This document shows positions 30,731-43,668 of a stretch of DNA of 43,668 nucleotides, piece by piece. Numbering within the stretch: the stretch's first letter is position 1; the number at the start of each line of letters is the position of its first letter. This DNA is from Betaproteobacteria bacterium. GTDB taxonomy: Bacteria; Pseudomonadota; Gammaproteobacteria; Burkholderiales; Rhodocyclaceae. The stretch is taken from contig WRKX01000008.1 of assembly GCA_009777925.1 (NCBI GenBank), forward strand, positions 1 to 43,668. The letters are read 5' to 3'. Made by a program: the position numbers and the translations under genes. The notes beneath the pieces were generated by a model. It was given only the letters and a program-made list of their open reading frames with translations, did not search any database and was not told the DNA's origin.

Positions 30731-33700
30731 TCATGGCGCCAGTTCCGGCAAGGCGTTATCGGCTGACGTTTCCGCGCCAGATTCCGCCTCCAGCGCCGGG
30801 AAGGTTTCTGCCTCATGTCTTCGCTCCGGCGCAAAGTCCTCACCCTGTTCCTGCGCCTTGCGGCTGCGGTGATAAGCCAAACCCGTACCCGCAGGAATCA
30901 GGCGACCAACAATGACATTTTCCTTCAAGCCGCGCAACTCGTCGCACTTGCCCATGATCGCCGCTTCCGTCAGAACGCGCGTCGTCTCCTGGAAAGAAGC
31001 CGCCGAAATGAAGGAATCGGTGGAAAGCGACGCCTTGGTAATCCCCAGCAGCATCGGTTCAAACACCGCAGGGCGCTTGCCTTCGGCTTCCATCCGGTCG
31101 TTTTCCGTCAGCGCCTCGGCGCGTTCGACCTGCTCGCTCTTGATAAAGCGAGTATCGCCGGGATCAGTAATGGTTACCCGCCGCAACATCTGCCGCACAA
31201 TTACTTCAATATGCTTGTCATTGATCTTCACCCCTTGCAGCCGGTAAACATCCTGCACTTCGTCAGTAATGTAACGCGCAAGCTCCTCCACGCCCTTCAG
31301 CCGCAAAATGTCATGCGGATTCTGCTCGCCTTCGACGATGGTCTCGCCTTTCTGCACCACCTGTCCGTCATGCACCAGAACGTGTTTTTCCTTGGAAATC
31401 AGCTCCTCGTGCGCAACACCATCCGTATCCGTAATAACAAGACGCTGTTTGCCCTTGGTATCCTTGCCGAAAGAGACAGTGCCGGTTACTTCCGCCAGCA
31501 CCGAGGCGTCCTTGGGGGCGCGCGCTTCAAAGAGTTCCGCCACACGCGGCAAGCCGCCGGTAATGTCACGGGTCTTGGCCGACTCAAGTGGAATCCGCGC
31601 CAATACTTCGCCTTCACCCACCTCTTGCCCTTCCATCACCGCAATGATGGAACCCGTCTGAAAAGTGATGGCAACAGGATGCCCTGAACCCGCCATGCGT
31701 ACCTCTTCCCCGGATTTATCAAGGAATTTCACCACCGGGCGCTCGCTCCTGCCCTTGGAAGACTTGCTCCCGCTGCGTTTGATATCAATAACCACCAGCG
31801 TGGAAAGTCCGGTGATTTCATCAATCTGCTTGGCGACAGTTACGCCTTCCTCAATGTTCTCGAATTTCACTGTGCCGGCATATTCGGCAATGATCGGGCG
31901 GGTATGCGGATCCCACCCGGCCAGCTTCGCGCCTGCCTTCACCACCTTGCCTTCACTGATAAGCAAGGTCGCGCCGTAAGGCACTTTGTGTCGCTCGCGC
32001 TCGCGCCCGGCGTCATCCGCAATAATCAGGTCGCCGGAACGGGAGATGACTATCTTCTCTTTCCTGGCATTGGTCACAAAACGCACATTGGAAGAGAAAC
32101 GCAACGTACCCGCCGAACGCGATTCAATTTCGGAGACCGCCGCCGCGCGGGAAGCCGCGCCGCCGACGTGGAAAGTCCGCATGGTAAGCTGGGTTCCGGG
32201 TTCGCCGATAGACTGGGCCGCAATGACCCCCACCGCCTCGCCGACGTTGACCAAGTAGCCGCGTCCCAGATCACGGCCATAACATCTGGCGCACAACCCA
32301 TAACGAACCTCGCAGGTGAGCGGAGTACGCACTTTGACTTCATCAATGCCCAATTTATCAATCAGGTCAACCTTGTCTTCATCAAGCATCGCGCCCGCGA
32401 AAATCACGGTTTCCTGCGTTTCCGGGTCAACCAGGTCATCTGCCACGACACGCCCCAAAATCCGCTCGCGCAGCGGCTCAACCACTTCGCCGCCCTCCAC
32501 AAGCGCGCGCACGGAATAACCATTCTTCGTGCCGCAATCTTCGCCCGTGATAACCAGGTCTTGCGTCACATCCACAAGACGACGGGTTAAATAACCGGAA
32601 TTCGCCGTCTTCAGGGCAGTGTCGGCCAGACCCTTCCGCGCCCCGTGCGTGGAAATGAAGTACTGGAGAACGTTCAACCCCTCGCGGAAATTAGTGGTAA
32701 TGGGCGTCTCGATGATGGAACCGTCCGGCTTCGCCATCAGGCCGCGCATCCCGGCAAGCTGGCGAATCTGCGCGGCGGAACCCCGCGCCCCCGAATCCGC
32801 CATCATGAAAATGGAATTGAAGGAATCCTGCTCGACTTCCTTGCCATGTCGATCAACTACCTTCTCTCTGGAAAGCTGCGCCATCATCGCCTTGGCAACC
32901 TCGTCGCCGGTGCGCCCCCAGATGTCAACGACCTTGTTGTAGCGCTCGCCGTAAGTCACCAGACCGTTCGTGTATTGATTTTCGATTTCCTTCACTTCCG
33001 CTTCGGCAGCCGCGATAATTTCCTGCTTCTGCGGCGGCACTTTCATGTCGTCCGAACAGAAGGAAATGCCGGCGCGGGTCGCCAGCGCATAACCGTTTTG
33101 CATCAACTTGTCGGCAAGAATCACCGTTTCATGCAGACCGCAACGGCGGAAAGATTCGTCAATCAGACGGGAAATTTCCTTTTTCTTCAAAGGCTTGTCA
33201 ATATTTTTGAAGGCCAGCCCGCGCGGCAAAATCCTGGAAAGCAGGGCGCGTCCCACCGTCGTATCAAAACGCTCTCTCCTTTCGATCCACTCACCTTCGC
33301 CCGCGCCCGCGTCATATTGCTTCAAACGCACCGTGACCCGGCTGTGCAACTCCACCTGCCCGGTGGCCAGCGCCCGCTCAAGTTCTCCCAGATCGGCAAA
33401 GGCCATGCCTTCGCCCCTGGCGTTAACCCGCTCGCGGGTAGCGTAATAAAGCCCCAGCACAATGTCCTGCGAAGGCACAATGATCGGCACGCCGTTCGCC
33501 GGTGAGAGCACATTATTGGACGCCAGCATCAAGGTACGCGCCTCCACCTGCGCTTCTATTGAAAGCGGCACATGCACAGCCATCTGGTCGCCGTCAAAGT
33601 CGGCGTTAAAGGCCGAACAGACCAGAGGATGCAACTGGATTGCCTTCCCCTCAATCAAAACCGGCTCAAACGCCTGAATACCCAGACGGTGCAAGGTCGG

Positions 33701-34984
33701 CGCGCGGTTCAGCATGACCGGATGTTCGCGGATGACCTCTTCCAGCACATCCCAGACAACGGCTTCCTGGTTTTCCACCATCTTCTTGGCCTGCTTGATG
33801 TTGATGGCGTTTGCGCGCAGCACCAGCTTGTGAAAGATGAAGGGCTTGAAAAGCTCCAGCGCCATCAGCTTGGGCAAACCGCATTGATGCAGTTTCAACT
33901 GCGGCCCCACCACAATTACCGAGCGCCCGGAATAATCAACCCGCTTGCCCAGAAGATTTTGCCTGAAACGCCCGCTCTTGCCCTTAATCATGTCGGCAAG
34001 CGATTTCAATGGGCGCTTGTTCGCGCCGGTCATGGCCTTGCCGCGCCGCCCATTGTCCAGCAGCGAATCCACTGCTTCCTGCAACATCCGCTTTTCGTTG
34101 CGCACGATGATGTCCGGCGCTTTCAATTCCTGCAAACGCTTCAACCGATTGTTGCGGTTGATGACCCGCCGGTAAAGATCATTCAAATCCGAGGTCGCAA
34201 ACCGTCCACCATCCAGCGGCACCAGCGGACGCAAATCCGGTGGCAACACCGGCAACACTTCAAGTACCATCCATTCCGGCTTGATCCCGGATTTCTGGAA
34301 GGCTTCCATCACCTTCAGACGCTTGGCGATTTTCTTGTGCTTGCTCTCGGAAGTAATCGTCTCAATCTCGGCGCGCAGATTTTCTGTCTCGGTGCTGAGA
34401 TCCAGCCCCTTCAGGAGATCACGGATGCCTTCCGCGCCCATCAGGGCGACAAATTCATCCACGTGTTTTTCATGCATCTCCAGATATTGCTCTTCAGTAA
34501 GCAGTTGCCCCCGGCGCAAATCGGGAACCATGCCCGGATTAACTATGACATAAGCCTCAAAATACAGCACCCGCTCAATGTCGCGCAGAGTCATGTCAAG
34601 CACCACCCCAAGCCGGCTGGGTAGCGATTTCAAAAACCAGATGTGGGCAACCGGGCTGGCAAGCTCGATATGCCCCATCCGCTCGCGCCGCACCTTGGCA
34701 AAGGTGACTTCCACACCGCACTTCTCGCAAATCACGCCGTTATGCTTCAAGCGTTTGTATTTGCCGCAGAGGCATTCGTAATCCTTGATCGGCCCGAAAA
34801 TCTTCGAGCAGAACAGGCCGTCGCGCTCCGGCTTGAAGGTACGGTAATTGATGGTTTCCGGTTTCCTCACCTCGCCATAAGACCAGGAGCGGATTTTTTC
34901 CGGCGACGCCAGTCCGATGCTGATCGCGTCGAACTCTTCTTCTTTCTGCGTCTGCCGAAACAGATTCATGACGGTCATTTGCAT
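30731..34984 (-). CDS. rpoC: RNA polymerase beta' subunit
   Basis: Start at ATG 34984 ([11 protein letters not shown]) with GGGAG seven bases upstream; an upstream in-frame start at 35005 overlaps the rpoB stop and lacks a ribosome binding site. About 1417 residues, the usual size. Visible are the zinc-binding domain [20 protein letters not shown], the catalytic Mg loop [18 protein letters not shown] near residue 460, the bridge helix and trigger loop ([30 protein letters not shown]), and the second zinc site ([24 protein letters not shown]). No large insertion is seen, unlike RpoB. The stop is followed by a strong bidirectional terminator. Confidence 0.98.
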   Translation of the reverse strand: MQMTVMNLFRQTQKEEEFDAISIGLASPEKIRSWSYGEVRKPETINYRTFKPERDGLFCSKIFGPIKDYECLCGKYKRLKHNGVICEKCGVEVTFAKVRRERMGHIELASPVAHIWFLKSLPSRLGVVLDMTLRDIERVLYFEAYVIVNPGMVPDLRRGQLLTEEQYLEMHEKHVDEFVALMGAEGIRDLLKGLDLSTETENLRAEIETITSESKHKKIAKRLKVMEAFQKSGIKPEWMVLEVLPVLPPDLRPLVPLDGGRFATSDLNDLYRRVINRNNRLKRLQELKAPDIIVRNEKRMLQEAVDSLLDNGRRGKAMTGANKRPLKSLADMIKGKSGRFRQNLLGKRVDYSGRSVIVVGPQLKLHQCGLPKLMALELFKPFIFHKLVLRANAINIKQAKKMVENQEAVVWDVLEEVIREHPVMLNRAPTLHRLGIQAFEPVLIEGKAIQLHPLVCSAFNADFDGDQMAVHVPLSIEAQVEARTLMLASNNVLSPANGVPIIVPSQDIVLGLYYATRERVNARGEGMAFADLGELERALATGQVELHSRVTVRLKQYDAGAGEGEWIERRERFDTTVGRALLSRILPRGLAFKNIDKPLKKKEISRLIDESFRRCGLHETVILADKLMQNGYALATRAGISFCSDDMKVPPQKQEIIAAAEAEVKEIENQYTNGLVTYGERYNKVVDIWGRTGDEVAKAMMAQLSREKVVDRHGKEVEQDSFNSIFMMADSGARGSAAQIRQLAGMRGLMAKPDGSIIETPITTNFREGLNVLQYFISTHGARKGLADTALKTANSGYLTRRLVDVTQDLVITGEDCGTKNGYSVRALVEGGEVVEPLRERILGRVVADDLVDPETQETVIFAGAMLDEDKVDLIDKLGIDEVKVRTPLTCEVRYGLCARCYGRDLGRGYLVNVGEAVGVIAAQSIGEPGTQLTMRTFHVGGAASRAAAVSEIESRSAGTLRFSSNVRFVTNARKEKIVISRSGDLIIADDAGRERERHKVPYGATLLISEGKVVKAGAKLAGWDPHTRPIIAEYAGTVKFENIEEGVTVAKQIDEITGLSTLVVIDIKRSGSKSSKGRSERPVVKFLDKSGEEVRMAGSGHPVAITFQTGSIIAVMEGQEVGEGEVLARIPLESAKTRDITGGLPRVAELFEARAPKDASVLAEVTGTVSFGKDTKGKQRLVITDTDGVAHEELISKEKHVLVHDGQVVQKGETIVEGEQNPHDILRLKGVEELARYITDEVQDVYRLQGVKINDKHIEVIVRQMLRRVTITDPGDTRFIKSEQVERAEALTENDRMEAEGKRPAVFEPMLLGITKASLSTDSFISAASFQETTRVLTEAAIMGKCDELRGLKENVIVGRLIPAGTGLAYHRSRKAQEQGEDFAPERRHEAETFPALEAESGAETSADNALPELAP

Positions 34985-35001
34985 GATTTGACTCCCTGCC
35001 T

Positions 35002-39558
<4,557 letters not shown>

Positions 39559-39589
39559 GATCTCTCCAGAAAAAAAGACGACTGACCGT

Positions 39590-39643
39590 CAAACGTAAAG
39601 CCTCCGCTCCCGGAAGCGGATAAAAAATAAGGCTTTGCGTTTG
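39590..39643. promoter_or_regulatory. Long stem-loop in the rplL-rpoB gap (processing or attenuation)
   Basis: CAAACGTAAAGCCT and AGGCTTTGCGTTTG form a 14-bp stem with one G-U pair, enclosing a smaller hairpin CCGCTCCCGGAAGCGG. It lies about 32 bases before the rpoB start. A long double-stranded stem between rplL and rpoB is where E. coli has its RNase III site; a similar processing role is likely here. Confidence 0.65.
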
Positions 39644-39671
39644 TCGTCTCTAGCATGAGATTTAGATATAT

Positions 39672-39715
39672 AAAAAAACGGGAAAAGGCAGACGCCCGCA
39701 AACGGGACATCTGCC
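39672..39715 (-). terminator. Attenuator-like terminator after rplL
   Basis: On the minus strand GGCAGATGTCCCG-TTTG-CGGGCGTCTGCC is followed by TTTTCCCGTTTTTTT. It follows the rplL stop by about 18 bases. As in E. coli, partial termination here would lower rpoBC expression relative to the L10/L12 genes; the cell needs four or more copies of L7/L12 per ribosome. Confidence 0.8.
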
Positions 39716-39733
39716 TGCCGCAAAACATGCGAA

Positions 39734-40105
39734 TTACTTCAATTCGACCTTCGCGCCCGCGTCTTCCAATTGTTTTTTCAGCGCTTCGGCGTCGGCCTTG
39801 GGCAGACCTTCCTTGACCGGCTTGGGCGCGCCATCCACCAAATCTTTTGCTTCCTTCAGGCCCAACCCGGTTGCGGCGCGCACGACCTTGATGACTTCTA
39901 CCTTCTTCTCGCCGGCAGCGCCCAGAATCACGGTGAATTCCGTCTGCTCTTCCACAACGGCAGCGGCAGCGCCGGCAGGCGCGGCCACCGCCATCGCCGC
40001 AGCGGAAACGCCAAATTTTTCTTCAAATGCCTTTACAAGGTCATTCAGTTCCATGACCGTCATCTGGCCTACGGCTTCAAGAATCTCTTCTTTGGAAATA
40101 GCCAT
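39734..40105 (-). CDS. rplL: Ribosomal protein L7/L12
   Basis: 123 residues, the stalk protein that recruits translation factors. N-terminal dimerisation part [36 protein letters not shown], an Ala/Pro hinge, and the C-terminal domain with [35 protein letters not shown]. The ribosome binding site AGGAG lies eight bases upstream. The rplJ gene is 54 bases upstream on the same strand. Confidence 0.98.
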   Translation of the reverse strand: MAISKEEILEAVGQMTVMELNDLVKAFEEKFGVSAAAMAVAAPAGAAAAVVEEQTEFTVILGAAGEKKVEVIKVVRAATGLGLKEAKDLVDGAPKPVKEGLPKADAEALKKQLEDAGAKVELK

Positions 40106-40159
40106 GTGTATTCTCCTAATTCAAAATCACAAAGTTCAGGTTTTTCAAAAGCATGGCCA

Positions 40160-40657
40160 TCAGGCCGCTGCCGTTTCACGTTGTTTGGCGAGCGCCGCCA
40201 CTGCTCTGGCAAAGCCGGAAACCGGCGCCTGCATGACGCCCAGCAGTATGGCAAGCAACTCTTCGCGGCCCGGAATCGAAGCCAGGGCTTGCACTTCCGC
40301 CTTGTTCAGCAATTTGCCCGCGTAAGAGCCGCTCCGAATAACAAGTTTGTCGTTCGTCCTGGCAAAGTCGTGCAATACCTTCGCTGCCGCCACCGGATCA
40401 ACGGAAATTCCGTAGATCAGAGGCCCCGTCATCTGATTCGCCAGTTCCGCGAACTGGGTTTCAGCCACAGCCCGGCGCACCAGGGTATTTTTCAGCACAT
40501 GCAGGTAAACCCCCGCCTCGCGCGCCTTTCGCCGCAGCACGGTGAGATCCCCCACCTCAATGCCGCGATATTCGGCCAGCACGACGCTTTGGGCGTTGAC
40601 AAGCTCTGCCGAAACTCCCGCCACAACGGCTTTTTTGTCTGCTAGATTGAGACCCAC
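40160..40657 (-). CDS. rplJ: Ribosomal protein L10
   Basis: 165 residues from GTG 40657, placed 8 bases after AGGAGG; a longer frame from 40708 would include the leader and is not real. [19 protein letters not shown] is the usual N terminus. L10 anchors L7/L12 dimers to 23S rRNA; its C-terminal helix ([23 protein letters not shown]) binds them. With L12 it represses its own operon at the leader upstream. Confidence 0.97.
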   Translation of the reverse strand: MGLNLADKKAVVAGVSAELVNAQSVVLAEYRGIEVGDLTVLRRKAREAGVYLHVLKNTLVRRAVAETQFAELANQMTGPLIYGISVDPVAAAKVLHDFARTNDKLVIRSGSYAGKLLNKAEVQALASIPGREELLAILLGVMQAPVSGFARAVAALAKQRETAAA

Positions 40658-40903
40658 AGGTCTTTCCTCCTTTCGCGTGGTAAAAATATGGCGAAAATTC
40701 CGCCACACCTACGGCGACCTGAACTAATGACTATCCACGTTTCAGGAACGCGGCAAAATCTGTTCCGGGCACACCGTCTACGCAGGCCGGAAGTTCCCAA
40801 AATGGAATCTCCATTTAAGTGTCTTGCGACACGCCTGGCGGTCTTTGACGATCCGCATCCCGGCGTGAATCCGCCGGGATGCGTCCCAAAGTTCGTAAAT
40901 AAG
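40658..40903 (-). promoter_or_regulatory. L10 operon leader between rplA and rplJ
   Basis: This 246-base gap has no gene. It is the location of the leader RNA bound by the L10-L12 complex in other bacteria, giving translational autoregulation of rplJL. It includes a strong hairpin just after rplA (GCATCCCGGCG...CGCCGGGATGC, 40855-40882) without a U-run, and a smaller ATGGA-ATC-TCCAT stem (40802-40814). I infer the L10-binding kink-turn from position, not from a matched motif. Confidence 0.6.
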
Positions 40904-41602
40904 TTATGCGCCGACAAGACTCGTCTGATCAACGCGCACGCCCGGCCCCATGGTGCTGGCCACGGCAATTTTCCTGAGATATTGTCCTTTGGAAGTAGCA
41001 GGCTTGGCCTTGTTTAGCGCGTCAATCAAGGCGCGCAGGTTTTCCTCCAGTTTTTCCACCGGAAAAGAGGCGCGTCCCAGAGTGGCATGCACAATGCCGC
41101 CCTTGTCGGTGCGGTACTGCACCTGGCCTGCCTTGGCGTTTTTTACCGCCATCGCCACATCGGGCGTCACGGTGCCAACCTTGGGATTGGGCATCAAGCC
41201 GCGCGGGCCGAGGATCTGGCCGAGCTGACCAACAACCCGCATCGCGTCCGGCGTGGCAATTACCACGTCAAAGTCAAGTTTGCCGCCCTTCACATCGGCG
41301 GCGAGATCGTCAAAGCCAACCACATCTGCGCCTGCTTCCTTAGCCGCTTCGGCTTTTTCGCCCTGGGCAAACACGGCAACGCGCACGGTCTTGCCCGTTC
41401 CGGCGGGCAATACAACCGAGCCGCGCACCAATTGATCGGATTTTCGCGCGTCAATACCCAGGTTTATGGCTACGTCAATGGATTCATCGAATTTCGCGGT
41501 AGCGGTTTCCCTGGCAAGAGCAAGAGCATCCCCAACCGCATAGAGCTTTTGCGCCTCAATCTTGCCTGCCATTGCCTTTTGTCGTTTGTTGAGCCTGGCC
41601 AT
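40904..41602 (-). CDS. rplA: Ribosomal protein L1
   Basis: 232 residues, the E-site stalk protein, also a translational repressor of the rplKA genes. Conserved pieces include [56 protein letters not shown] and [21 protein letters not shown] follows the rplK stop directly (TAA-ATG), with GGAGGG upstream within rplK. Confidence 0.98.
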   Translation of the reverse strand: MARLNKRQKAMAGKIEAQKLYAVGDALALARETATAKFDESIDVAINLGIDARKSDQLVRGSVVLPAGTGKTVRVAVFAQGEKAEAAKEAGADVVGFDDLAADVKGGKLDFDVVIATPDAMRVVGQLGQILGPRGLMPNPKVGTVTPDVAMAVKNAKAGQVQYRTDKGGIVHATLGRASFPVEKLEENLRALIDALNKAKPATSKGQYLRKIAVASTMGPGVRVDQTSLVGA

Positions 41603-42034
41603 TTATACACCCTCCACGGTAATGCCCATACTGCGCGCGGAACCTGCGATGGTACGCATTGCCGCCTCCATATCAGCGGCAGTCAGATCCGGCAGCTTGG
41701 CTCTGGCAATTTCTTCCACCTGGTCGCGGCTAACCTTGCCCACCTTGTCGGTATGCGGCTTGGGAGACCCCTTGTCAACCTTGGCGGCCTTTTTGATGAG
41801 AATTGTCGCGGGCGGCGTCTTCATGATGAAAGTGAAAGACTTGTCCGCGAACGCGGTAATGACTACCGGAATGGGCAGACCCGGCTCCATGCCCTGAGTC
41901 TGGGCATTGAACGCCTTGCAGAATTCCATGATGTTGAGGCCGCGCTGCCCGAGCGCCGGGCCGATCGGAGGTGAAGGATTCGCCTTGCCTGCCGGCACTT
42001 GCAGCTTGATGTAGCCAATTATTTTCTTGGCCAT
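41603..42034 (-). CDS. rplK: Ribosomal protein L11
   Basis: 143 residues: [40 protein letters not shown], the Pro-rich N-terminal domain where thiostrepton acts, and the rRNA-binding C-terminal domain with PTDKVGK- and [17 protein letters not shown]-type motifs. AAAGGA precedes ATG 42034. It sits 118 bases after nusG; that gap holds no gene and no clear terminator. Confidence 0.98.
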   Translation of the reverse strand: MAKKIIGYIKLQVPAGKANPSPPIGPALGQRGLNIMEFCKAFNAQTQGMEPGLPIPVVITAFADKSFTFIMKTPPATILIKKAAKVDKGSPKPHTDKVGKVSRDQVEEIARAKLPDLTAADMEAAMRTIAGSARSMGITVEGV

Positions 42035-42152
42035 GTTGTATGTCCTTTGCTAAAGTGAGTCATAACGCGCTGTCGTCCTGGACTACCCGCGCTCCTCTTG
42101 CCGGAATCAGACTGCCGGGCTTCCGGTCATGCCCTTTAAAAACCCTTTCGTC

Positions 42153-42695
42153 CTATCCCTTCTCCACCTGGGAGAATTCCAGTTCCACCGGAGTAGCGCG
42201 CCCGAAAATGCTTACCGAAACAGAAAGACGGTTTTTTTCGTAGTTGACATCCTCAACGCTACCCTGGAAGTCAGTAAACGGTCCTTCCTTGATCCGTACC
42301 ATTTGCCCGATTTCAAACAACACCTTGGGACGCGGCCTCTCAACCCCATCCTGCATCTGACGAATAACCTTCTTCACTTCGTCATCAGTAAGGGGTTGCG
42401 GCTTGTTGCCGCTGCCGCCGACAAAACCCGTGACCTTGGAAGTGCTCTTCACCAGATGCCAGGTTTCGTCGTTCAAGTTCATTTCCACGAAGACATAGCC
42501 GGGAAAAAACTTGCGCTCGCTGATCGAACGCTGTCCGCTTTTCATTTCCACGACTTCTTCCACCGGCACCAGAATCTGCCCAAATTCCGGCTCCATATGG
42601 TTACGCATGATTCGGTCATTCAAGGATCGCATCACGCTCTTTTCAAACCCGGAGTGCACATGCACGACGTACCATCTTTTATCCATCTGGCTCAT
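42153..42695 (-). CDS. nusG: Transcription antitermination factor NusG
   Basis: 180 residues from ATG 42695, which overlaps the secE stop (ATGA); the frame upstream of it is inside secE. NGN domain: [42 protein letters not shown] domain: [19 protein letters not shown]. NusG binds RNA polymerase, increases processivity, couples it to the ribosome and recruits Rho. Confidence 0.97.
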   Translation of the reverse strand: MSQMDKRWYVVHVHSGFEKSVMRSLNDRIMRNHMEPEFGQILVPVEEVVEMKSGQRSISERKFFPGYVFVEMNLNDETWHLVKSTSKVTGFVGGSGNKPQPLTDDEVKKVIRQMQDGVERPRPKVLFEIGQMVRIKEGPFTDFQGSVEDVNYEKNRLSVSVSIFGRATPVELEFSQVEKG

Positions 42696-43048
42696 GACCT
42701 TGTCCAGCCCAGAATCAGATCGTACATTACCCATTCCAGAGTTTTATCCGTAAGAAAGAGAAACAGCGCCATCACCACCACGAAAGCGAATACTACGCCG
42801 GTCATCTGCACGGTTTCCTTGCGGCTCGGCCAGACAACCTTGCCCAGCTCAATCCATGCTTCCCGACAGAACAACCGGAATTTTCCGCCCAGCTCCGTCC
42901 AGCGCGCGAACAGGAGAGCGCCCGCGATAATACCGGCGCCGACCGCCAGAACTCGCAGCACCGTCGACTGGCCGGAGAGCAGGTAAAATCCAACGACACC
43001 TGCTGCCGCCAGCAAAAGCGAAAACGCTATCTTGATTTTTTCAGCCAT
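42692..43048 (-). CDS. secE: Protein translocase subunit SecE
   Basis: 118 residues with three membrane segments (about 8-25, 32-49, 87-107), the larger proteobacterial form of SecE. The conserved amphipathic region [24 protein letters not shown] precedes the last helix. It holds the SecYEG channel together. The tRNA-Trp gene ends 29 bases upstream. Confidence 0.96.
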   Translation of the reverse strand: MAEKIKIAFSLLLAAAGVVGFYLLSGQSTVLRVLAVGAGIIAGALLFARWTELGGKFRLFCREAWIELGKVVWPSRKETVQMTGVVFAFVVVMALFLFLTDKTLEWVMYDLILGWTRS

Positions 43049-43077
43049 CGCGGCAAGAACCAGTTAAATCAAAAAAA

Positions 43078-43153
43078 TGGCAGGGGCAGAGGGAATCGAA
43101 CCCCCAACCTTCGGTTTTGGAGACCGACGCTCTGCCAGTTGAGCTATACCCCT
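43078..43153 (-). tRNA. trnW: tRNA-Trp (CCA anticodon)
   Basis: 76 bases with the 3' CCA encoded. The acceptor stem is AGGGGTA/TGCCCCT. The anticodon loop reads CTCCAAA with CCA as anticodon, between a GGT-containing stem, and GGTTCGATTCC is the T-loop region. Its place between tuf and secE is typical for betaproteobacteria. Confidence 0.98.
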
Positions 43154-43169
43154 GCAACAGAGACTACAA

Positions 43170-43191
43170 AGAGCGCCCCAGGGAGCGCTCT
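43170..43191 (-). terminator. Weak hairpin between tuf and tRNA-Trp
   Basis: Minus strand AGAGCGCTCCC-TGG-GGCGCTCT is followed by only TTTG. Partial termination after tuf, or an RNA-processing signal freeing the tRNA, are both possible. Confidence 0.55.
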
Positions 43192-43207
43192 CCAAAAACG
43201 CCTGGCG

Positions 43208-43668
43208 TTATTCAATAACCTTTGCGACGACGCCGGCGCCGACAGTACGCCCGCCTTCACGGATGGCAAAACGCAAGCCTTCTTCCATCGCAATCGGGCA
43301 AATCAGCTTCACCGTAATCTGTACGTTGTCGCCCGGCATTACCATTTCCGTACCCTCCGGCAGACTGACCGCGCCGGTCACGTCCGTCGTGCGGAAATAA
43401 AACTGCGGCCGGTAGTTGGAGAAGAACGGAGTATGACGCCCGCCCTCATCCTTGGAAAGCGCGTAAATCTCCCCATGAAAATGAGTGTGCGGAGTAATGC
43501 TGCCCGGCTTGCACAACACCTGGCCGCGCTCGACTTCCTCCCGCTTGGTGCCGCGCAAAAGCGCGCCGATGTTGTCGCCAGCCTGACCCTGGTCAAGCAG
43601 CTTCCTGAACATCTCCACCCCCGTACAGGTCGTCTTTTGCGTGGCCTTGATGCCCACAATCTCGATTT
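43208..43668 (-). CDS. tuf: Elongation factor Tu, C-terminal part (cut by window edge)
   Basis: The last 152 residues of EF-Tu, which brings aminoacyl-tRNA to the ribosome. [19 protein letters not shown] is in domain 2; [27 protein letters not shown] and [19 protein letters not shown] are domain 3. The gene continues beyond the window. As in other proteobacteria a second, near-identical tuf copy may exist elsewhere. Confidence 0.97.
   Translation of the reverse strand, partial: IEIVGIKATQKTTCTGVEMFRKLLDQGQAGDNIGALLRGTKREEVERGQVLCKPGSITPHTHFHGEIYALSKDEGGRHTPFFSNYRPQFYFRTTDVTGAVSLPEGTEMVMPGDNVQITVKLICPIAMEEGLRFAIREGGRTVGAGVVAKVIE

Noticed and set aside
33572-34624. Open reading frame of about 350 codons on the plus strand opposite rpoC
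   Set aside because: It lies wholly antisense to conserved rpoC codons, has no family motifs and no ribosome binding site; long antisense frames are expected opposite GC-rich genes.
40855-40882. Rho-independent terminator after rplA
   Set aside because: The stem is strong but no U-run follows, and rplJL must be expressed; listed only as part of the leader.

Overview
The window is a betaproteobacterial chromosome segment. The clearest evidence is the block at the right end, which on the minus strand reads tuf, tRNA-Trp, secE, nusG, rplK, rplA, rplJ, rplL, rpoB, rpoC. A tRNA-Trp gene between tuf and secE is typical of betaproteobacteria, and the proteins fit that group in sequence and length, except for RpoB. 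I cannot name the species. Insertion sequence remnants, short hairpin elements and in-frame palindromic repeats point to a genome carrying many small repeats.

Layout: (1) positions 1-323 hold the 3' part of an IS5-type transposase. (2) 379-5868, minus strand, is a tightly packed housekeeping operon: glnE, mtnA, a class II aldolase and an alpha/beta hydrolase. The mtnA-aldolase pair fits salvage of 5'-deoxy- or methylthio-pentose phosphates. (3) 5912-13036, minus strand, is an envelope operon. It holds an SPFH/band-7 membrane protein with three consecutive SPFH-like repeats, a secreted SH3-like protein, and large secreted modular proteins built from Ig-like units and repeats that look like matrixin-type protease domains cut off before the zinc site. 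(4) 13303-19613, plus strand, has a SNF2 helicase with its SWIM zinc-finger partner, then a two-component pair (winged-helix regulator and large-sensor kinase). A 22-bp sequence containing the dyad GTGAA-N6-TTCAC occurs upstream of the regulator and again in the divergent region between the SPFH operon and the helicase, suggesting one regulon. (5) 19685-22622 holds a MtnX-like HAD phosphatase, a class III aminotransferase and an esterase. (6) 22760-28801 has two convergent operons: two half-size EamA/SMR transporters with a DegT-family aminotransferase on the plus strand, and an OmpR-type regulator, sensor kinase, BioF2-like acyltransferase and arginase-fold protein on the minus strand. (7) 28897-30600 is a degraded ISAs1 element interrupted by a 122-bp palindrome-rich insertion, followed by another small inverted-repeat element and a run of hairpins. 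(8) 30681-43668 is the transcription and translation block.

The strongest unusual observations are four. RpoB is about 150 residues longer than usual, and the extra segment looks like a diverged second copy of a region found later in the same protein. The SPFH domain is triplicated. A shared dyad site links the two-component system to the SPFH operon and helicase. Palindromic repeats are read through as coding sequence in at least two genes.
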